A stretch of 64,000 bases of DNA, from positions 2,110,501 to 2,174,500 of the forward strand of contig NZ_JAFEJA010000002.1 in the NCBI RefSeq assembly GCF_016919245.1. The letters are read 5' to 3'. The notes below the pieces were generated by a model that was not told where the DNA came from, searched no databases, and saw only the letters and a list, made by a program, of their open reading frames with translations. A program made the translations under genes and the position numbers. Within the stretch, counting starts at the first letter, position 1. The number at the start of each line of letters is the position of its first letter. Below are positions 34,374-44,700 of this stretch, in pieces. The stretch comes from Streptomyces zhihengii. GTDB taxonomy: Bacteria > Actinomycetota > Actinomycetes > Streptomycetales > Streptomycetaceae.

Positions 34374-34961
34374 ATGGATCCCCGCATACCCCGCCTGCGT
34401 CGCAAGCTGGCCGCGATCCCCTTCCAGCCACTGCGCAGCCACTCCTTCGGAGAAGAGCAACACCAGTTCGGCCTCGGCCCAAAGCTGACGGCAGCACGCG
34501 TTGCTGCGTTTGAGGCCGAGCGCGACATCGTTCTTCCCGAAGCATATCGGCAGTTCCTCACGAACATCGGGGGCTCAGGCGCGGCCCCTTTCTACGGCCT
34601 TGTGCCGCTGGAGCGGTGTTCCTTGCTGGTCATGAATCCGCGCGAAGAAGCAGGGAAACCCCGCGGCTTCAGCCGCGCGGGCGCCGGGGCACATGAAGGC
34701 GACCTCTTCCTCCACATCATCGAGATGGGCTGCACTGACGTATGCGTCCTCGCGGTGACCGGCCCACTCACCGGCCGCGTCCTCATTGGTAACGGCGACG
34801 GGTACTGGGGCCCCAACGTCTCCTCCGCCACCGACTTCCTCGACTGGTACGAACGCTGGCTCAACCACATGAGCGCCGGACGCGACAACCGCGCCTTGGA
34901 ACTCACCTCGCCTCGACTACGTGCCCATCCGAACCGCCATCGCATGGCCCCGAAGATCTGA
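34374..34961 (+). CDS. SMI1/KNR4 (SUKH) family protein
   Basis: A 195-residue protein. The SUKH signature begins at residue ~38: AARVAAFEAERDIVLPEAYR, then FLTNIGGSGAAPFYGLVPLE. Later LFLHIIEMGCTDVCVLAVTG and NVSSATDFLDWYERWL complete the fold. SUKH proteins are commonly immunity proteins against polymorphic or contact-dependent toxins. No toxin gene is adjacent, so this may be an orphan immunity gene. The last 25 residues are basic and disordered. Confidence 0.88.
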   Translation: MDPRIPRLRRKLAAIPFQPLRSHSFGEEQHQFGLGPKLTAARVAAFEAERDIVLPEAYRQFLTNIGGSGAAPFYGLVPLERCSLLVMNPREEAGKPRGFSRAGAGAHEGDLFLHIIEMGCTDVCVLAVTGPLTGRVLIGNGDGYWGPNVSSATDFLDWYERWLNHMSAGRDNRALELTSPRLRAHPNRHRMAPKI

Positions 34962-35049
34962 CTCTCCGCAGCCGCTGCACGGAAAGTGAGCCAGAACCCG
35001 AGTTTCGACGGTGCCCGCGTGCGGCGTGGGCGGCTGGATCGCCGTGTGG

Positions 35050-35832
35050 TCAGCCCAGTACCTGCACCGCGTAGAGCGAGCCAACGCCGGTCGCCAGGGC
35101 AGCCAGCAGGAGGCGCAGCACGGTTTCGGGCAGGCGGGGCTGGAGGAGCGCGCCGAGGTATCCGCCGAGGAGTCCGCCCGCCCCGCAGGAGAGGCCCAGG
35201 AGCCAATCGGGGGCGACGTCGCCCGCTGTGGTCAGGGCGAGCAGTGCGTAGGTGGCCGCGCCGACGATGGAGGTCACGAAGGTGGCGGCCAGGGCTGCGG
35301 GTGCGACGGCAGCGACTGGGGTTCCGCGGCCGACGAGGATGGGGCCAAGCAGGGAGCCGCCGCCGATCCCGTAGATGCCCCCGATGACGCCGACGAGGAG
35401 GGCCAGCGTTCGGGTGGCGCGTGGCGAGGGTGGGCGTGGGTCACGGGCCGGGACCGGACGTACGGTTCGCAGCCCCAGCCACAGCCCGAGCGGCAACAGG
35501 AGCGCTGCCACGAGCAGGCGGAAGACGCGCGGCCCGGGGACGGCGAAGACGCGGATCAGGGCGCCCAGGACGACGCCGGGCAGGGTCCCGGCTATCAGCA
35601 GACGGGTCAGCGGCCCCCCGAGGCGACCGGCCCGCCAGTAGCGGAGGAGAGCGCCGGGGCCGGCCACGACGTTGTAGAGCAGGTTCGTCGGTGTCACCGC
35701 CGGGCTTGGGACGCCCAGCACGCTGACCTGGACCGGCAGTAGGAAGACTGCTCCGGAGACGCCCACGGGCGTTGTGGCCGCGGATATCAGCAGCCCCGAG
35801 GCGAAACCGAGCAGCCCCATCGACCAGTCCAC
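35050..35832 (-). CDS. TauE/SafE family permease
   Basis: A 260-residue membrane protein with about eight hydrophobic segments (GLLGFASGLLISAATTPVGV, LIAGTLPGVVLGALIRVFAV, TLALLVGVIGGIYGIGGGSL). The IGGIYGIGGGS repeat is typical of TauE/SafE permeases, which are thought to export sulfite or organosulfonates. I chose GTG 35832 because GGGAGGGG lies six bases upstream. It is a single gene, convergent with the SUKH gene. The actual substrate is unknown. Confidence 0.9.
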   Translation of the reverse strand: MDWSMGLLGFASGLLISAATTPVGVSGAVFLLPVQVSVLGVPSPAVTPTNLLYNVVAGPGALLRYWRAGRLGGPLTRLLIAGTLPGVVLGALIRVFAVPGPRVFRLLVAALLLPLGLWLGLRTVRPVPARDPRPPSPRATRTLALLVGVIGGIYGIGGGSLLGPILVGRGTPVAAVAPAALAATFVTSIVGAATYALLALTTAGDVAPDWLLGLSCGAGGLLGGYLGALLQPRLPETVLRLLLAALATGVGSLYAVQVLG

Positions 35833-36082
35833 GACAGCCCCTCCCGCGATCCGCCTCCGGAGCGGGTGGAGGCTCCGGCTCAGGTGCCTCCCGTTCCCAT
35901 GAACATCGACCCCGCCCTGATTCAACCGCCTCCCGAAGCGGTGAACAACTGCTGCCCAAACTCAGGTACTGGTCCAACTTCTGTGGTGTGCCTACTTCCT
36001 GTGCCTATGGGTTACGCAGGTTGGCCGCGCGAGATCGTCTGGAAACTGACGCCGACCGGGTTCGGGCTGATGGTTTTGGGCT
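35833..36082. other. Intergenic, no gene seen
   Basis: About 250 bases between the divergent TauE promoter side and an ISL3 relic; nothing clear. Confidence 0.4.
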
Positions 36083-36505
36083 GTGCGCGAGCTCCGGCCG
36101 GAAAGCTGCTCCTCCTGGCGGACCAAAGGATCCGGTTGGTGTCGGGTGCAGGACGATGGCGAGGCGATCCGAGTCGGTGTCAGATGCCGGACGGACGGTG
36201 CTCGATGCCCGGGCTACGGAAGCTGGTTCGGGCGGGTGCACGGCTCATGCATGCGGTTTCCCGCTGACGTCCCCGTGGCGGGACGTCGGGTGGTGCTGCG
36301 GCTTCGTGTCCGGCGCTTCACGTGCGAAGTCGTCTCGTGCGGTCGGCGCACGTTCGTCGAGCCATGTTTCCCTGTGCAACGGCACCGGTCCGGGCGCCCA
36401 ATCCATCCGCTGCCTCACCCGCAGGAAGCCCAGTTCACCGCCGAGACCGCCCGCACCCGGAACAACACCGGCTACGACGTCACCGTCGCCCACAACGGTC
36501 GGTAG
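36083..36505 (+). pseudogene. ISL3-family transposase N-terminal relic
   Basis: Residues from about 36150 to 36370 read CPGYGSWFGRVHGSCMRFPA, VAGRRVVLRLRVRRFTCEVV, SCGRRTFVE, which is the zinc-finger N-terminus of Streptomyces ISL3 transposases (one cysteine of CPGCGS changed to Tyr). After 36375 the similarity stops and an unrelated tail (FTAETARTRNNTGYDVTVAH) runs to the stop. The catalytic core is absent, so the element is dead. Confidence 0.68.
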
Positions 36506-36675
36506 CCCCTCCCGCCACCCCATGTGCCCGCCCTACACCCCGGGGGTGGGCACACGCATTCTTCTCGCCCGCCCTGCACGCGCCGCGCCCAGCGCGGGGT
36601 GGGGCGTTGCCCAGCTTGCCACCACACCCAACAGGGTCCACCCACCATCCGAGACCCCCTGCTGGGAGCAAACCC

Positions 36676-37275
36676 ATGCCAGACGCCACCACCACCGCCC
36701 GCCTGTTCACCACCCGCGCCGACCTCGACCACCGCCTGACCACCACCGGCACCTGGAAGAACCTCCACACCGCCATCCACCACTCCGCCCCGCGCATGAC
36801 GAGCTACCCCCACCCGCACGAAGGCGAGCCCGTGTGCGGCTTCAGCTTCACCGAAGACACCCCGCGCCCCGGCCCTGCCCGCACCACCGGAACCATCCTC
36901 ATCACCCCCGACGGCCACGCCACCATCCGCGCCCACCAACTCCCCGGCCACCGCTGGCTCACCGCCCTGCGCCACCTCGGCGACCTGACGCCTCACGCCC
37001 TTCGCCCCGACGCCCTCACCACCCCGGCCCACCCCACCCCCGACCACTGGGCGCTGCGCCCCCACGTCACGAACCACAGCTTCTCCGGGCACCTGAACCT
37101 GCCCGACGATGCTCACGCCCAGATGCTGACCGAACACCCCGACCCCTTCGGCAACGTCACCGCCATGCTCACCATCGCCCCCGACACCCCGCAGGCATTG
37201 ACGGCTGCCTGGACGCACGCCACCGGCTTCTGCCACGTCCTCCTGACCGGCACCCCCGCCCCCGCACAGCCCTGA
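36676..37275 (+). CDS. Orphan protein, 199 aa
   Basis: GGGAG before ATG 36676. Thr/His/Pro-rich but regular sequence (ARLFTTRADLDHRLTTTGTW, PVCGFSFTEDTPRPGPARTT, GHRWLTALRHLGDLTPHAL, NHSFSGHLNLPDDAHAQM). It has no signal peptide or known motif. The upstream palindrome-like ACACCCCGGGGGTGGGC at 36536 resembles the one before the gene at 9256. It opens the second accessory-gene block. A terminator follows. Family unknown. Confidence 0.65.
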   Translation: MPDATTTARLFTTRADLDHRLTTTGTWKNLHTAIHHSAPRMTSYPHPHEGEPVCGFSFTEDTPRPGPARTTGTILITPDGHATIRAHQLPGHRWLTALRHLGDLTPHALRPDALTTPAHPTPDHWALRPHVTNHSFSGHLNLPDDAHAQMLTEHPDPFGNVTAMLTIAPDTPQALTAAWTHATGFCHVLLTGTPAPAQP

Positions 37276-37344
37276 CACACATGCCGCACCCCGCGGGGCG
37301 GGCGGCGCCCGGCGCAGATCCGATGCCGCCGCCCAGGCCGCTCG

Positions 37345-37368
37345 CCCCCGCCCCCAGACGGGCGGGGG
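37345..37368 (+). terminator. Terminator after 199-aa gene
   Basis: Perfect arms CCCCCGCCC / GGGCGGGGG with a 6-base loop. Confidence 0.65.
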
Positions 37369-37403
37369 TGTTGCGGGCGTAGCGGGCCGCGGCCGCAAGG
37401 TCG

Positions 37404-37430
37404 GGTCACCGGCCCGGGGGAGTGGTGACC
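37404..37430 (+). promoter_or_regulatory. Shared upstream element, copy 4 (best)
   Basis: Seven-base inverted arms GGTCACC / GGTGACC around the core GGCCCGGGGGAGT, about 75 bases before the start of the next gene. This is the most symmetric copy and suggests a dimeric regulator site. Confidence 0.5.
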
Positions 37431-37502
37431 ACCCCCACCCCCCGGCCTGCTCAACCCACCGCCCCGGCTTCCTGCCGCCGTCCAGATCTGCAAGGAGCAG
37501 CC

Positions 37503-37838
<336 letters not shown>

Positions 37839-37882
37839 CCCGCCACCACCCTTTGGCCCTCCCGCACAAGGGGACCGCTTCC

Positions 37883-37913
37883 CGGCCCCGCGCCCTTTTC
37901 GGGCGCGGGGCCG
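37883..37913 (+). terminator. Terminator, 13-bp stem
   Basis: Perfect arms CGGCCCCGCGCCC / GGGCGCGGGGCCG, loop TTTTC. Confidence 0.85.
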
Positions 37914-38393
37914 CAGCGTTCACAGCCCCCAGCCCCACACCCCGCCGGTGCTGGAGGGGTTGCCTGGTGCGGCCGCAGGACCGAGTCACCGACCGGGGGA
38001 GTGGTGACCACCTCTCGACCGCCCAACTCCCGGCCAGCGGCACGCAACTTGCCGCGCCGCCTCCCGCCAACCGGAAGGCGACCCGCCCCGTACTCTGCAC
38101 CGCCACCTCATCCCGACCCCACGCCACACGCACCAGCGTCGCGCCCCTGGGCCTGCCGACCACTCCATCTGCCTCGCCCTGCCCGACCTCACCCCCGGCC
38201 AGAGCCCGCACGCCGAAGCCGCTCACATCCTCTCCCTCGCCCCGCCCGCCACCAGGCCACCCACGGCCCTCGGCTTGCGGCGCTTACCCAAGCCACAGCG
38301 ACGGTCACGCCACCCGCCGCCCCCTGCACCAAGACAGGTCACCGGCGGCGTGCACCCCACCCACCCGGCTCTTCGTGAAAGGCCCCTGCCGTC
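37914..38393. other. Upstream region of GNAT gene
   Basis: About 480 bases. It contains shared upstream element copy 5 (37984-38009) near its 5' end; no gene is seen between that and ATG 38394. A GAAAGG lies 13 bases before the start. Confidence 0.45.
37984..38009 (+). promoter_or_regulatory. Shared upstream element, copy 5
   Basis: AGTCACC-GACCGGGGGAGT-GGTGACC, matching 37404-37430 in arms and core. Confidence 0.5.
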
Positions 38394-39089
38394 ATGCCCC
38401 CTACCGCCCACCAGGACCACACCGCGCGCATAGACGTGGCACCACTGCAACGCCCAGACCACGCCGACTACATCGAACTCCTCGAACTGACCACCGTCAG
38501 CGGCCACCTGCCGCCCGAAGTCCGACACGTCCTCACCCTGCTCGCAGCCCAACCGCCGTCCACCCACGGCACCGCCCTCTGCCTGACCGCCCGGCCACGC
38601 CGCAGCACCCACCCCAAGCCCGCCGGCGCCCTGCTCGCCTCGTTCCCGGACTGGGCCTTCCACCACCCCCTGACCCAGAACAACCCCGCCCTGGCCCAAG
38701 TCCTGTCCCGCACCGTCCTCCTCATCTACGGCGTCGCCACCGCCCCCACCCGCCGCCGACAAGGCATCGCCCGCACCCTGCTCACCGAGGCAGAAGACCG
38801 CGCCCGCACCGCCGGATACGGGATGACCACCCTCCTGCACGCCCCCCACCTCACCGACTTCTACGAACACCTCGGCTACACCACCGCCCACCACGTCACC
38901 ATCGCCCTGCCCGACGCCGCCATGGGACTGACCCAGCCCCAGCCCTGCCTCACGGCCGTGAAAGCCCTCCGGCCCGACATCCACATCCGCAAACTGCCCG
39001 GCGCACCCCTGCCCGTCGTCACCGGCCTCCTGCCCGGCTGGGACCTGCCACCCACCGCACGCTTCGAAGACGGACACCTCATCACCTGA
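38394..39089 (+). CDS. GNAT family N-acetyltransferase
   Basis: A 231-residue protein. The CoA loop is TAPTRRRQGIARTLLTEAED at about residues 117-136, followed by FYEHLGYTTAHHVTIALP. The C-terminal AVKALRPDIHIRKLPGAP parallels the tails of the GNATs at 4419 and 6483, and the length equals that of the latter. The three are probably paralogues spread between the two accessory blocks. The acceptor is unknown. It has its own upstream element and a strong terminator at 39119-39151. Confidence 0.87.
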   Translation: MPPTAHQDHTARIDVAPLQRPDHADYIELLELTTVSGHLPPEVRHVLTLLAAQPPSTHGTALCLTARPRRSTHPKPAGALLASFPDWAFHHPLTQNNPALAQVLSRTVLLIYGVATAPTRRRQGIARTLLTEAEDRARTAGYGMTTLLHAPHLTDFYEHLGYTTAHHVTIALPDAAMGLTQPQPCLTAVKALRPDIHIRKLPGAPLPVVTGLLPGWDLPPTARFEDGHLIT

Positions 39090-39118
39090 CCCGCACCCCG
39101 CCCCGCGCGGGGCCTCCC

Positions 39119-39151
39119 CGGCGCCGGACCGCAGCCAGCGGCCCGGCGCCG
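39119..39151 (+). terminator. Terminator after GNAT gene
   Basis: Perfect 9-bp arms CGGCGCCGG / CCGGCGCCG, 15-base loop. Confidence 0.7.
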
Positions 39152-39391
39152 CCCCGTCCCCGCCCACAGCCGCTGTCGCGCAATCAGCGCCCCATCGCCC
39201 AGCCAAGCGCCCCGCTCCTCCGCCACCCCGGGGCGTGCCGACCCGGCCGCCCACCCCCTGCCCCTCAGACCCCACCGCCAGCCACAGCCCATCCCGGTTG
39301 CCGCCCTAACCCCCCGCCCCCACACCCTGACGCCCGTCGAGCGCCTCCGCGCCCGCCCCGCAGCTACCAACAACCCGAAGGAACACCTGTC

Positions 39392-39994
39392 ATGACCGAC
39401 CCGACCCCCAACGCTGAATCCGCCGAGACGATCCGGATGCTCAACCTCCCCACCGACCAGCGCCCCGCATGGCTCAACGACTACCTCGGCCACATGACCA
39501 ACCCCGAGATCCCCGCCACGAGCACCCACCCCCTGCTCGACCTCGTCATGGCCGACACGGCCCACGGAGAGAAGAAGTGCACGCTCGACTTCCCCCTCGA
39601 CAAGGTCCTCGCCACCGCCGAACACGCCGCCTCCGCCGACCAGCACAAACTCGGCTACGAGGAGAAGGAAGCCGCGCCCCGCCTGTGGTGGGTCAAGGAC
39701 GACGGCACCTACCTCATGAGCAACGGCAAAGACCCCGTCGGCACCCGCGACGAGGACGGCCACCCGCCCCACATGGTCCACGCCACCGGCTGGGGACCGG
39801 GCACCGACGCCCGCTCCATCCTCGGCGGCGACGACTTCCGCGAGTCCCTCAACCTGACGACCCCCCTCGACGACGACGGCGGCGGCACCCTGCTCGACAT
39901 GCTCCGCACCGCCGCCGCCAGCGGCTGCACCCGCTTCAAGCTGAAGGCCACCTTCGACGACCACCACATGGAACTGACCTACATCACCGAGTAG
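39392..39994 (+). CDS. DUF3085-like protein, 200 aa
   Basis: GAAGGA before ATG 39392. The central part reads LDFPLDKVLATAEHAASADQ, then RLWWVKDDGTYLMSNGKDP and HMVHATGWGPGTDARS, the pattern I remember for DUF3085 (helix with 'VL..AEHA', then 'DDG.YLMSNG'). DUF3085 proteins occur on plasmids and accessory regions and have no known function. The C-terminus (RFKLKATFDDHHMELTYIT) looks like a final beta hairpin. It is a single gene with a terminator at 40015-40054. Confidence 0.7.
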   Translation: MTDPTPNAESAETIRMLNLPTDQRPAWLNDYLGHMTNPEIPATSTHPLLDLVMADTAHGEKKCTLDFPLDKVLATAEHAASADQHKLGYEEKEAAPRLWWVKDDGTYLMSNGKDPVGTRDEDGHPPHMVHATGWGPGTDARSILGGDDFRESLNLTTPLDDDGGGTLLDMLRTAAASGCTRFKLKATFDDHHMELTYITE

Positions 39995-40014
39995 CAGCAC
40001 CCCAGCCCCAGCCC

Positions 40015-40054
40015 GGCCCCGCGCCCACCGGACACCCCCGGCAAGCGCGGGGCC
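40015..40054 (+). terminator. Terminator after DUF3085-like gene
   Basis: Perfect 10-bp arms GGCCCCGCGC / GCGCGGGGCC, 20-base loop. Confidence 0.7.
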
Positions 40055-40208
40055 GGCGCGCGTATCCCACCTCCAGCACCCGCCACCCCAGCCCGCGTCC
40101 CACCCCCCGACACCCCGCCACCCACCCTGCTCACACGCCCCCACCACCGCACCTACCGTCGCAAGACATCCGCCGCCACCGGCCACACCACACAAGGGGG
40201 AGCCCACC

Positions 40209-40583
40209 GTGCAGCACCAGACAACGATCAACGAACTCGCCGCCCTGCACGGCCTGTTCACCACCGTCGACCACATCACCGTCCCCGAGACCGACCCCGC
40301 CACCGGCATCACCGAGGAGGTGACCCTCCCCCCGCCACTCATCCGCAGCAAGACCCTGCGCGACGACACCCGCGTCTTCGTCCTCACCCCACCCGGCATC
40401 CACGAGCGCATCCACGTCGCCGACGGCGCCCCCATCACCGTCTACTACCGCGACACCCTCCCCGCCCACCAGGCCACACCCCAGCAGCCGGCCGCCCCCT
40501 GGCCCCAGCCCACCGCCCCCCAGCCTGCCGCCCCGCAGCACCCTGCGCCCCCGCGCCGCCCCGCCGCCCCCTGGCACTCCTGA
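40209..40583 (+). CDS. Orphan protein with Pro-rich tail (124 aa)
   Basis: AAGGGGGAG precedes the GTG start. Residues 1-85 look folded (TINELAALHGLFTTVDHITV, LIRSKTLRDDTRVFVLTPPG). Residues 86-124 are a disordered Pro/Ala/Gln tail. Family unknown. It is the last plus-strand gene before the convergent coiled-coil gene; the terminator at 40602-40637 lies between them. Confidence 0.6.
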   Translation: MQHQTTINELAALHGLFTTVDHITVPETDPATGITEEVTLPPPLIRSKTLRDDTRVFVLTPPGIHERIHVADGAPITVYYRDTLPAHQATPQQPAAPWPQPTAPQPAAPQHPAPPRRPAAPWHS

Positions 40584-40601
40584 CCCCCTCCGCCCGCCCC
40601 C

Positions 40602-40637
40602 GGCCCCGGCCGCCGCCCCCCAACGGCAGCCGGGGCC
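40602..40637 (+). terminator. Bidirectional terminator
   Basis: Perfect arms GGCCCCGGC / GCCGGGGCC with an 18-base loop, between two convergent genes. Confidence 0.65.
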
Positions 40638-40655
40638 GCCATCCGTCCCACACCA

Positions 40656-41279
40656 TCAGCCCGACACCCCCGACAGCGCATCCCCACCACCCGGCCCCAC
40701 CACCCCCCGCACCCCGACCGACGCACCAGCCGGCCGGACCGGGGGAGGAGCCACCACCCCCGGCCCCAGCGCCCGGCCCTCCTCCCTCACCTTCACTCCC
40801 GACACCGCGCCCCGCCGCCGCCCCACCGCGGGGACCGTCGCCCCAGAGGCACCCTTCATCACCGGCTCCCCGCTCTCGGCAGCGCCCTCCTCCCGACCCA
40901 ACCGCCGCAACTCCTTGACCCGATCCGCCCCCACACCCAACCGCCGCGCACACCCGGCCACCGTCTCCCCCCTCTCACCCATCGCCACCACCACCCGCGC
41001 CGCCACCAACCGCACCTCCCGGATCCGCGCCTGCCCCCGCTCACGCACCCTCCGCAACTCCGCCTCCACCTCAGCCGCCACCTGATCCTCGTCCTCCCGA
41101 GCCAACTCGAAATCCGCCGCCAACTCATCGAACTCCACCTCCCGAGCCAGCCGCTCCGCCTCCAACCGCTCCGCAGCCTCACGCTCCGCCGACACCCGCA
41201 ACGCCGCCCGAGCCAACGCCGCCCGACGCCGCGCCACCAACTCCCTGCCACCCCGCGCCTTGCCCTTACTCGCTGCCAT
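40656..41279 (-). CDS. Coiled-coil protein divergent from relaxase (207 aa)
   Basis: GGGAGGTG lies eight bases before ATG 41279. After a basic N-terminus (AASKGKARGGRELVARRR), residues ~20-95 form a charged coiled coil (EREAAERLEAERLAREVEFD, AEVEAELRRVRERGQARIRE). Then comes a helix-turn-helix-like VAGCARRLGVGADRVKELRR and a disordered Gly/Pro/Val tail. Its position divergent from the MobF gene suggests a relaxosome accessory or a regulator of mobilisation. That is inferred from place and architecture, not from a family match. Confidence 0.7.
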   Translation of the reverse strand: MAASKGKARGGRELVARRRAALARAALRVSAEREAAERLEAERLAREVEFDELAADFELAREDEDQVAAEVEAELRRVRERGQARIREVRLVAARVVVAMGERGETVAGCARRLGVGADRVKELRRLGREEGAAESGEPVMKGASGATVPAVGRRRGAVSGVKVREEGRALGPGVVAPPPVRPAGASVGVRGVVGPGGGDALSGVSG

Positions 41280-41729
41280 GTGCCACCTCCCGGCCATCAG
41301 GCCCGCCAGACACGGACCCGCCTGCCGCCAGTCTGAAGACGCCCCCACACCCGCCCCCGCCCCAGCCGCCCACGTCCCACCCCGTAACACTCCTGTCGCC
41401 CCGCCCGGTCCCGCCCACGGGACACGCCGCTCAAGAGGCCCACGATGCTGCGGCCAACGCTGTAGCTCGGGTGCTCCCCGCCCCGGCTGCTCGGCGCCCT
41501 TGCCAGGATGTGAGGGTGTCCGATCGGCGTCGCCGGGGGTGAGTCATGGCCTGCGGTCTGCGGCCGCTGGCGCGCAGCACACCTCTGGCATCAGCGGCCG
41601 CTGCCCGTTGCGCAGGCGGGGATTTCCCGCCCGGCGGGACGCGCGGGGAGATTCTCATCCAAGGGCCTGGGAGGAACCGTCCCGGCGCCTTCTCTGGCTT
41701 TGGCGGGCTGGTCGACTTCCTGTGTGGGA
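41280..41729. other. Candidate oriT/promoter region
   Basis: 450 bases between the divergent coiled-coil and relaxase genes, the usual place for an oriT in MobF systems. I see only short inverted repeats (for example GCGGG-GATTT-CCCGC near 41620) and no recognisable nic core. Both genes must also start transcription here. Confidence 0.4.
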
Positions 41730-44700
41730 ATGACCGGGGCGGCCGTGACGGCCGAGAACTACCGCTACTACCGGAGCAGCGTCGCTGCGGGCGACGGCAT
41801 CCAGGGTGGTGAGCCGGCCGTGTCGTCGAGTGAGCCGGGCGTCCCGGCCGGGGTGTGGGCCGGCCGGGCCGCGGCCGCGATGGGGCTGATGGGGGAGGTG
41901 ACCGAGCCGCAGATGAGGGCGCTGTTCGGCTTGGGCATGCATCCCGATGCCGAGGAGCGAATCGCTGCCGAGCTGGCACGGGGGGCCTCGATTCGCCAGG
42001 CGTTCACGGCGGCGAAGCTGGGTCGGGCGGTGCCCCAGTTGGCCGAGCAGTCACCGCTGGACAAGACGGTCGAGGAGGTTCTCGACCTCGCGGCCGCGCG
42101 GCTGTGCCGGCCGCTGACGAAGTCGGAGCGCCGTGAACTCACTCACCGCACCGCAGCTCTCGCCTTCGAAGCCGAGTACCACCGCAGCCCCGCTGACGGT
42201 GAAGAACTCGGCCGGTATCTCGCGGCGCGGACCGGGCCCAAGCGCCGGGCCGTGACCGGCTGGGACCTGACCTTTGCTTCTGAGGAACTGTCGCTGCTGT
42301 TCGCGCTCGGCAGCCCCGAGGTGCGGCGCATCGCCTTGGAGGTCCTGGAGCAGGCCCGGACGGAAACCCTGGCGTGGCTGGAGAACCACGCGCTCGCCGT
42401 CCGTAGCGGAGCGGGCGGGATCGTCCAGCACCGGGCCGAGCCGGCGCTGATGGCGACGGTCTATCTCCACTATGAATCGCGTGCCGGTGACCCGATGCTC
42501 CACGAGCACGTCGTGATCAGCCCGCGCGTCAAAGGTCCGGACGGGCGGTGGGGGAACCTGGATTCGCGCCTGCTGCTGCGCGAGATCGTCGCCGCCAGCG
42601 AGCTGTTCAACCAGCGGGCCCTGGAACTGCTCTGCGACCGGCTGGGCCTGGCCGCGGAGGAAGTGGTGGTCACACCCGGCAGGCGGCCGGTCATGCGGAT
42701 CGTCGGCATCGACCCGCGGATCCGTGCCGAGTTCGCCAGCCGTGCGGGCGCCGTGCGGTCCATGGCCGAGGACCTGTTCGACGACTACCGGCGCCGCCAC
42801 GGCCGTCAGCCGGACGCCGGCGCCCGGATCCGGCTGCAGCAGCGGGCCACGCTGATGACCCGACCGCCCAAGGGCAAGGCCCGCCCTCTGGACGACCTGC
42901 TCGACACCTGGCGGCGCCGGGCCGTCGCAGCGACCGACCAGGACACCGTCGACCGTCTGCTCACCGCAGCCCAGGCAGCAGCCCTCACCCGCGACCCCCA
43001 GCACCCGGCCGAGGCGAACGTCGACCTCTCCGCGGCCGCTACGGAGGTGCTCGCGGCCGTGGCCGAGCGGCGCACCACCTTCAGGCGCCGCCACGTTCTC
43101 GCGGAGGCCCGCCGCTACCTGATGCGCACCCTGCGCGGGCAGCCAGCCGGGCCCCAGCTCGCCGAGGAGATCACCGACCGCGTTCTCACGCACGGCGACT
43201 GCCTGGACATCACCCCACCCACCATCAACCCGACTCACCCCGACCTCGTCCGTCCGGACGGCAGCAGCATCTACCGGCCCATCGGCTCGGACACCTACAC
43301 CACCCACTCCCTCCTGGCCTCCGAACACCGCCTCCTCGCCGGAGCCCGCAGCCGGGTGATCCCGCCCGTCGCCCACGGCACCTTCCACCGCACCGCCGCC
43401 CTCCACCCAAGCCGAATGGACGCCGGACAGAAGGCCCTGGCCGCGTCCTTCGTCCTCTCCGACCGCCTGCTCCAGGCCGGACTGGGCCCCGCCGGCGCGG
43501 GCAAGACCACCGCCATGCGGCTGGTCGCAGCCGCCGTCGACGCAACGGGCGGCCGCCTGATCCCGCTCGCCCCGTCCTCCCGCGCCGCCCAGGTCCTCGC
43601 CACCGACCTGCAACGCCGCGCCCACACTCTGCACTCCTGGCTGCACCAGCGCGCCCAGGCAGCCGGCGGGCACCCCGTGGAGGCGGAATTCTCCCTGCGC
43701 CCAGGCGACGTCGTCCTCGTCGACGAAGCGGGCATGGCCGGCACCCTGCTCCTGGACCAGGTCCTCGCCGACGCGGCCGCCGCCGGCGCCGTCGTCCGCC
43801 TCCTGGGTGACCCGCACCAACTCGCCGCCGTCGAGGCCGGAGGCGCACTGCGGCTCATCTCCCAGGCGGGCGCCACGGTCGAACTCGACCGCCTGCACCG
43901 CTTCACCGTTTCCGGCGAAGGCGACGCCTCCCTCACCTTGCGCGACGGCGAAGACCCCCGGTCGGCCTTCGACTGGTACCGCAGCAAAGGCCGGATCGTC
44001 GCAGGACGGCACGAGGCGATGTGCGACGCGGTGTTCACCGCGTGGGCGGCCGACACCGGCCGGGGCCTCGCCTCGCTGATGACCGCCGCCGACAACGCCA
44101 CCGTCAACGAGCTCAACCAGCGTGCCCAGAACTGGCACATCTCCCGAGGGGACCTCGACACCAGCAGCTCCATCCCCCTGCGCACCGCAGCGCGCGCCCA
44201 CCCCGGCGACATCATCGTCACCCGTCTCAACCGTCGCCGCATGACCGTGCGCGGCGGGAAGGACTTCGTGAAGAACGGCGACACCTGGACCGTCGAGAAA
44301 ATCCTCGCCGACGGCGCCGCGACCGTCCGGCACACCCAGCACCGCGGCCGCATCACCCTGCCCGCCGACTACCTCACCGCCCAGGCCGAGCTCGGCTACG
44401 CCTCCACCATCCACCGCGCCCAAGGCATGACGGTCGACACCTCCCACGCGCTGGCCTCCGCCCGCTCCACCCGCGAAGGCGTCTACGTCCAGCTGACCCG
44501 CGGCCGGCGCACCAACCGCCTCTACATGGCCATCGACAACGGCGACCACCTCGACGACGTCCTCACCGCCGTCGCCGCACGCCGCAGTGCGCAGCTGACC
44601 GCGACCGAGCAGATCGCCGCCCTGCAGCGCAATATCAGCGCGCCCGGACAGCTGTCAGCCGAGTACGCCGACGTCACCGAACGCGCCACCGCCGCCCGCC

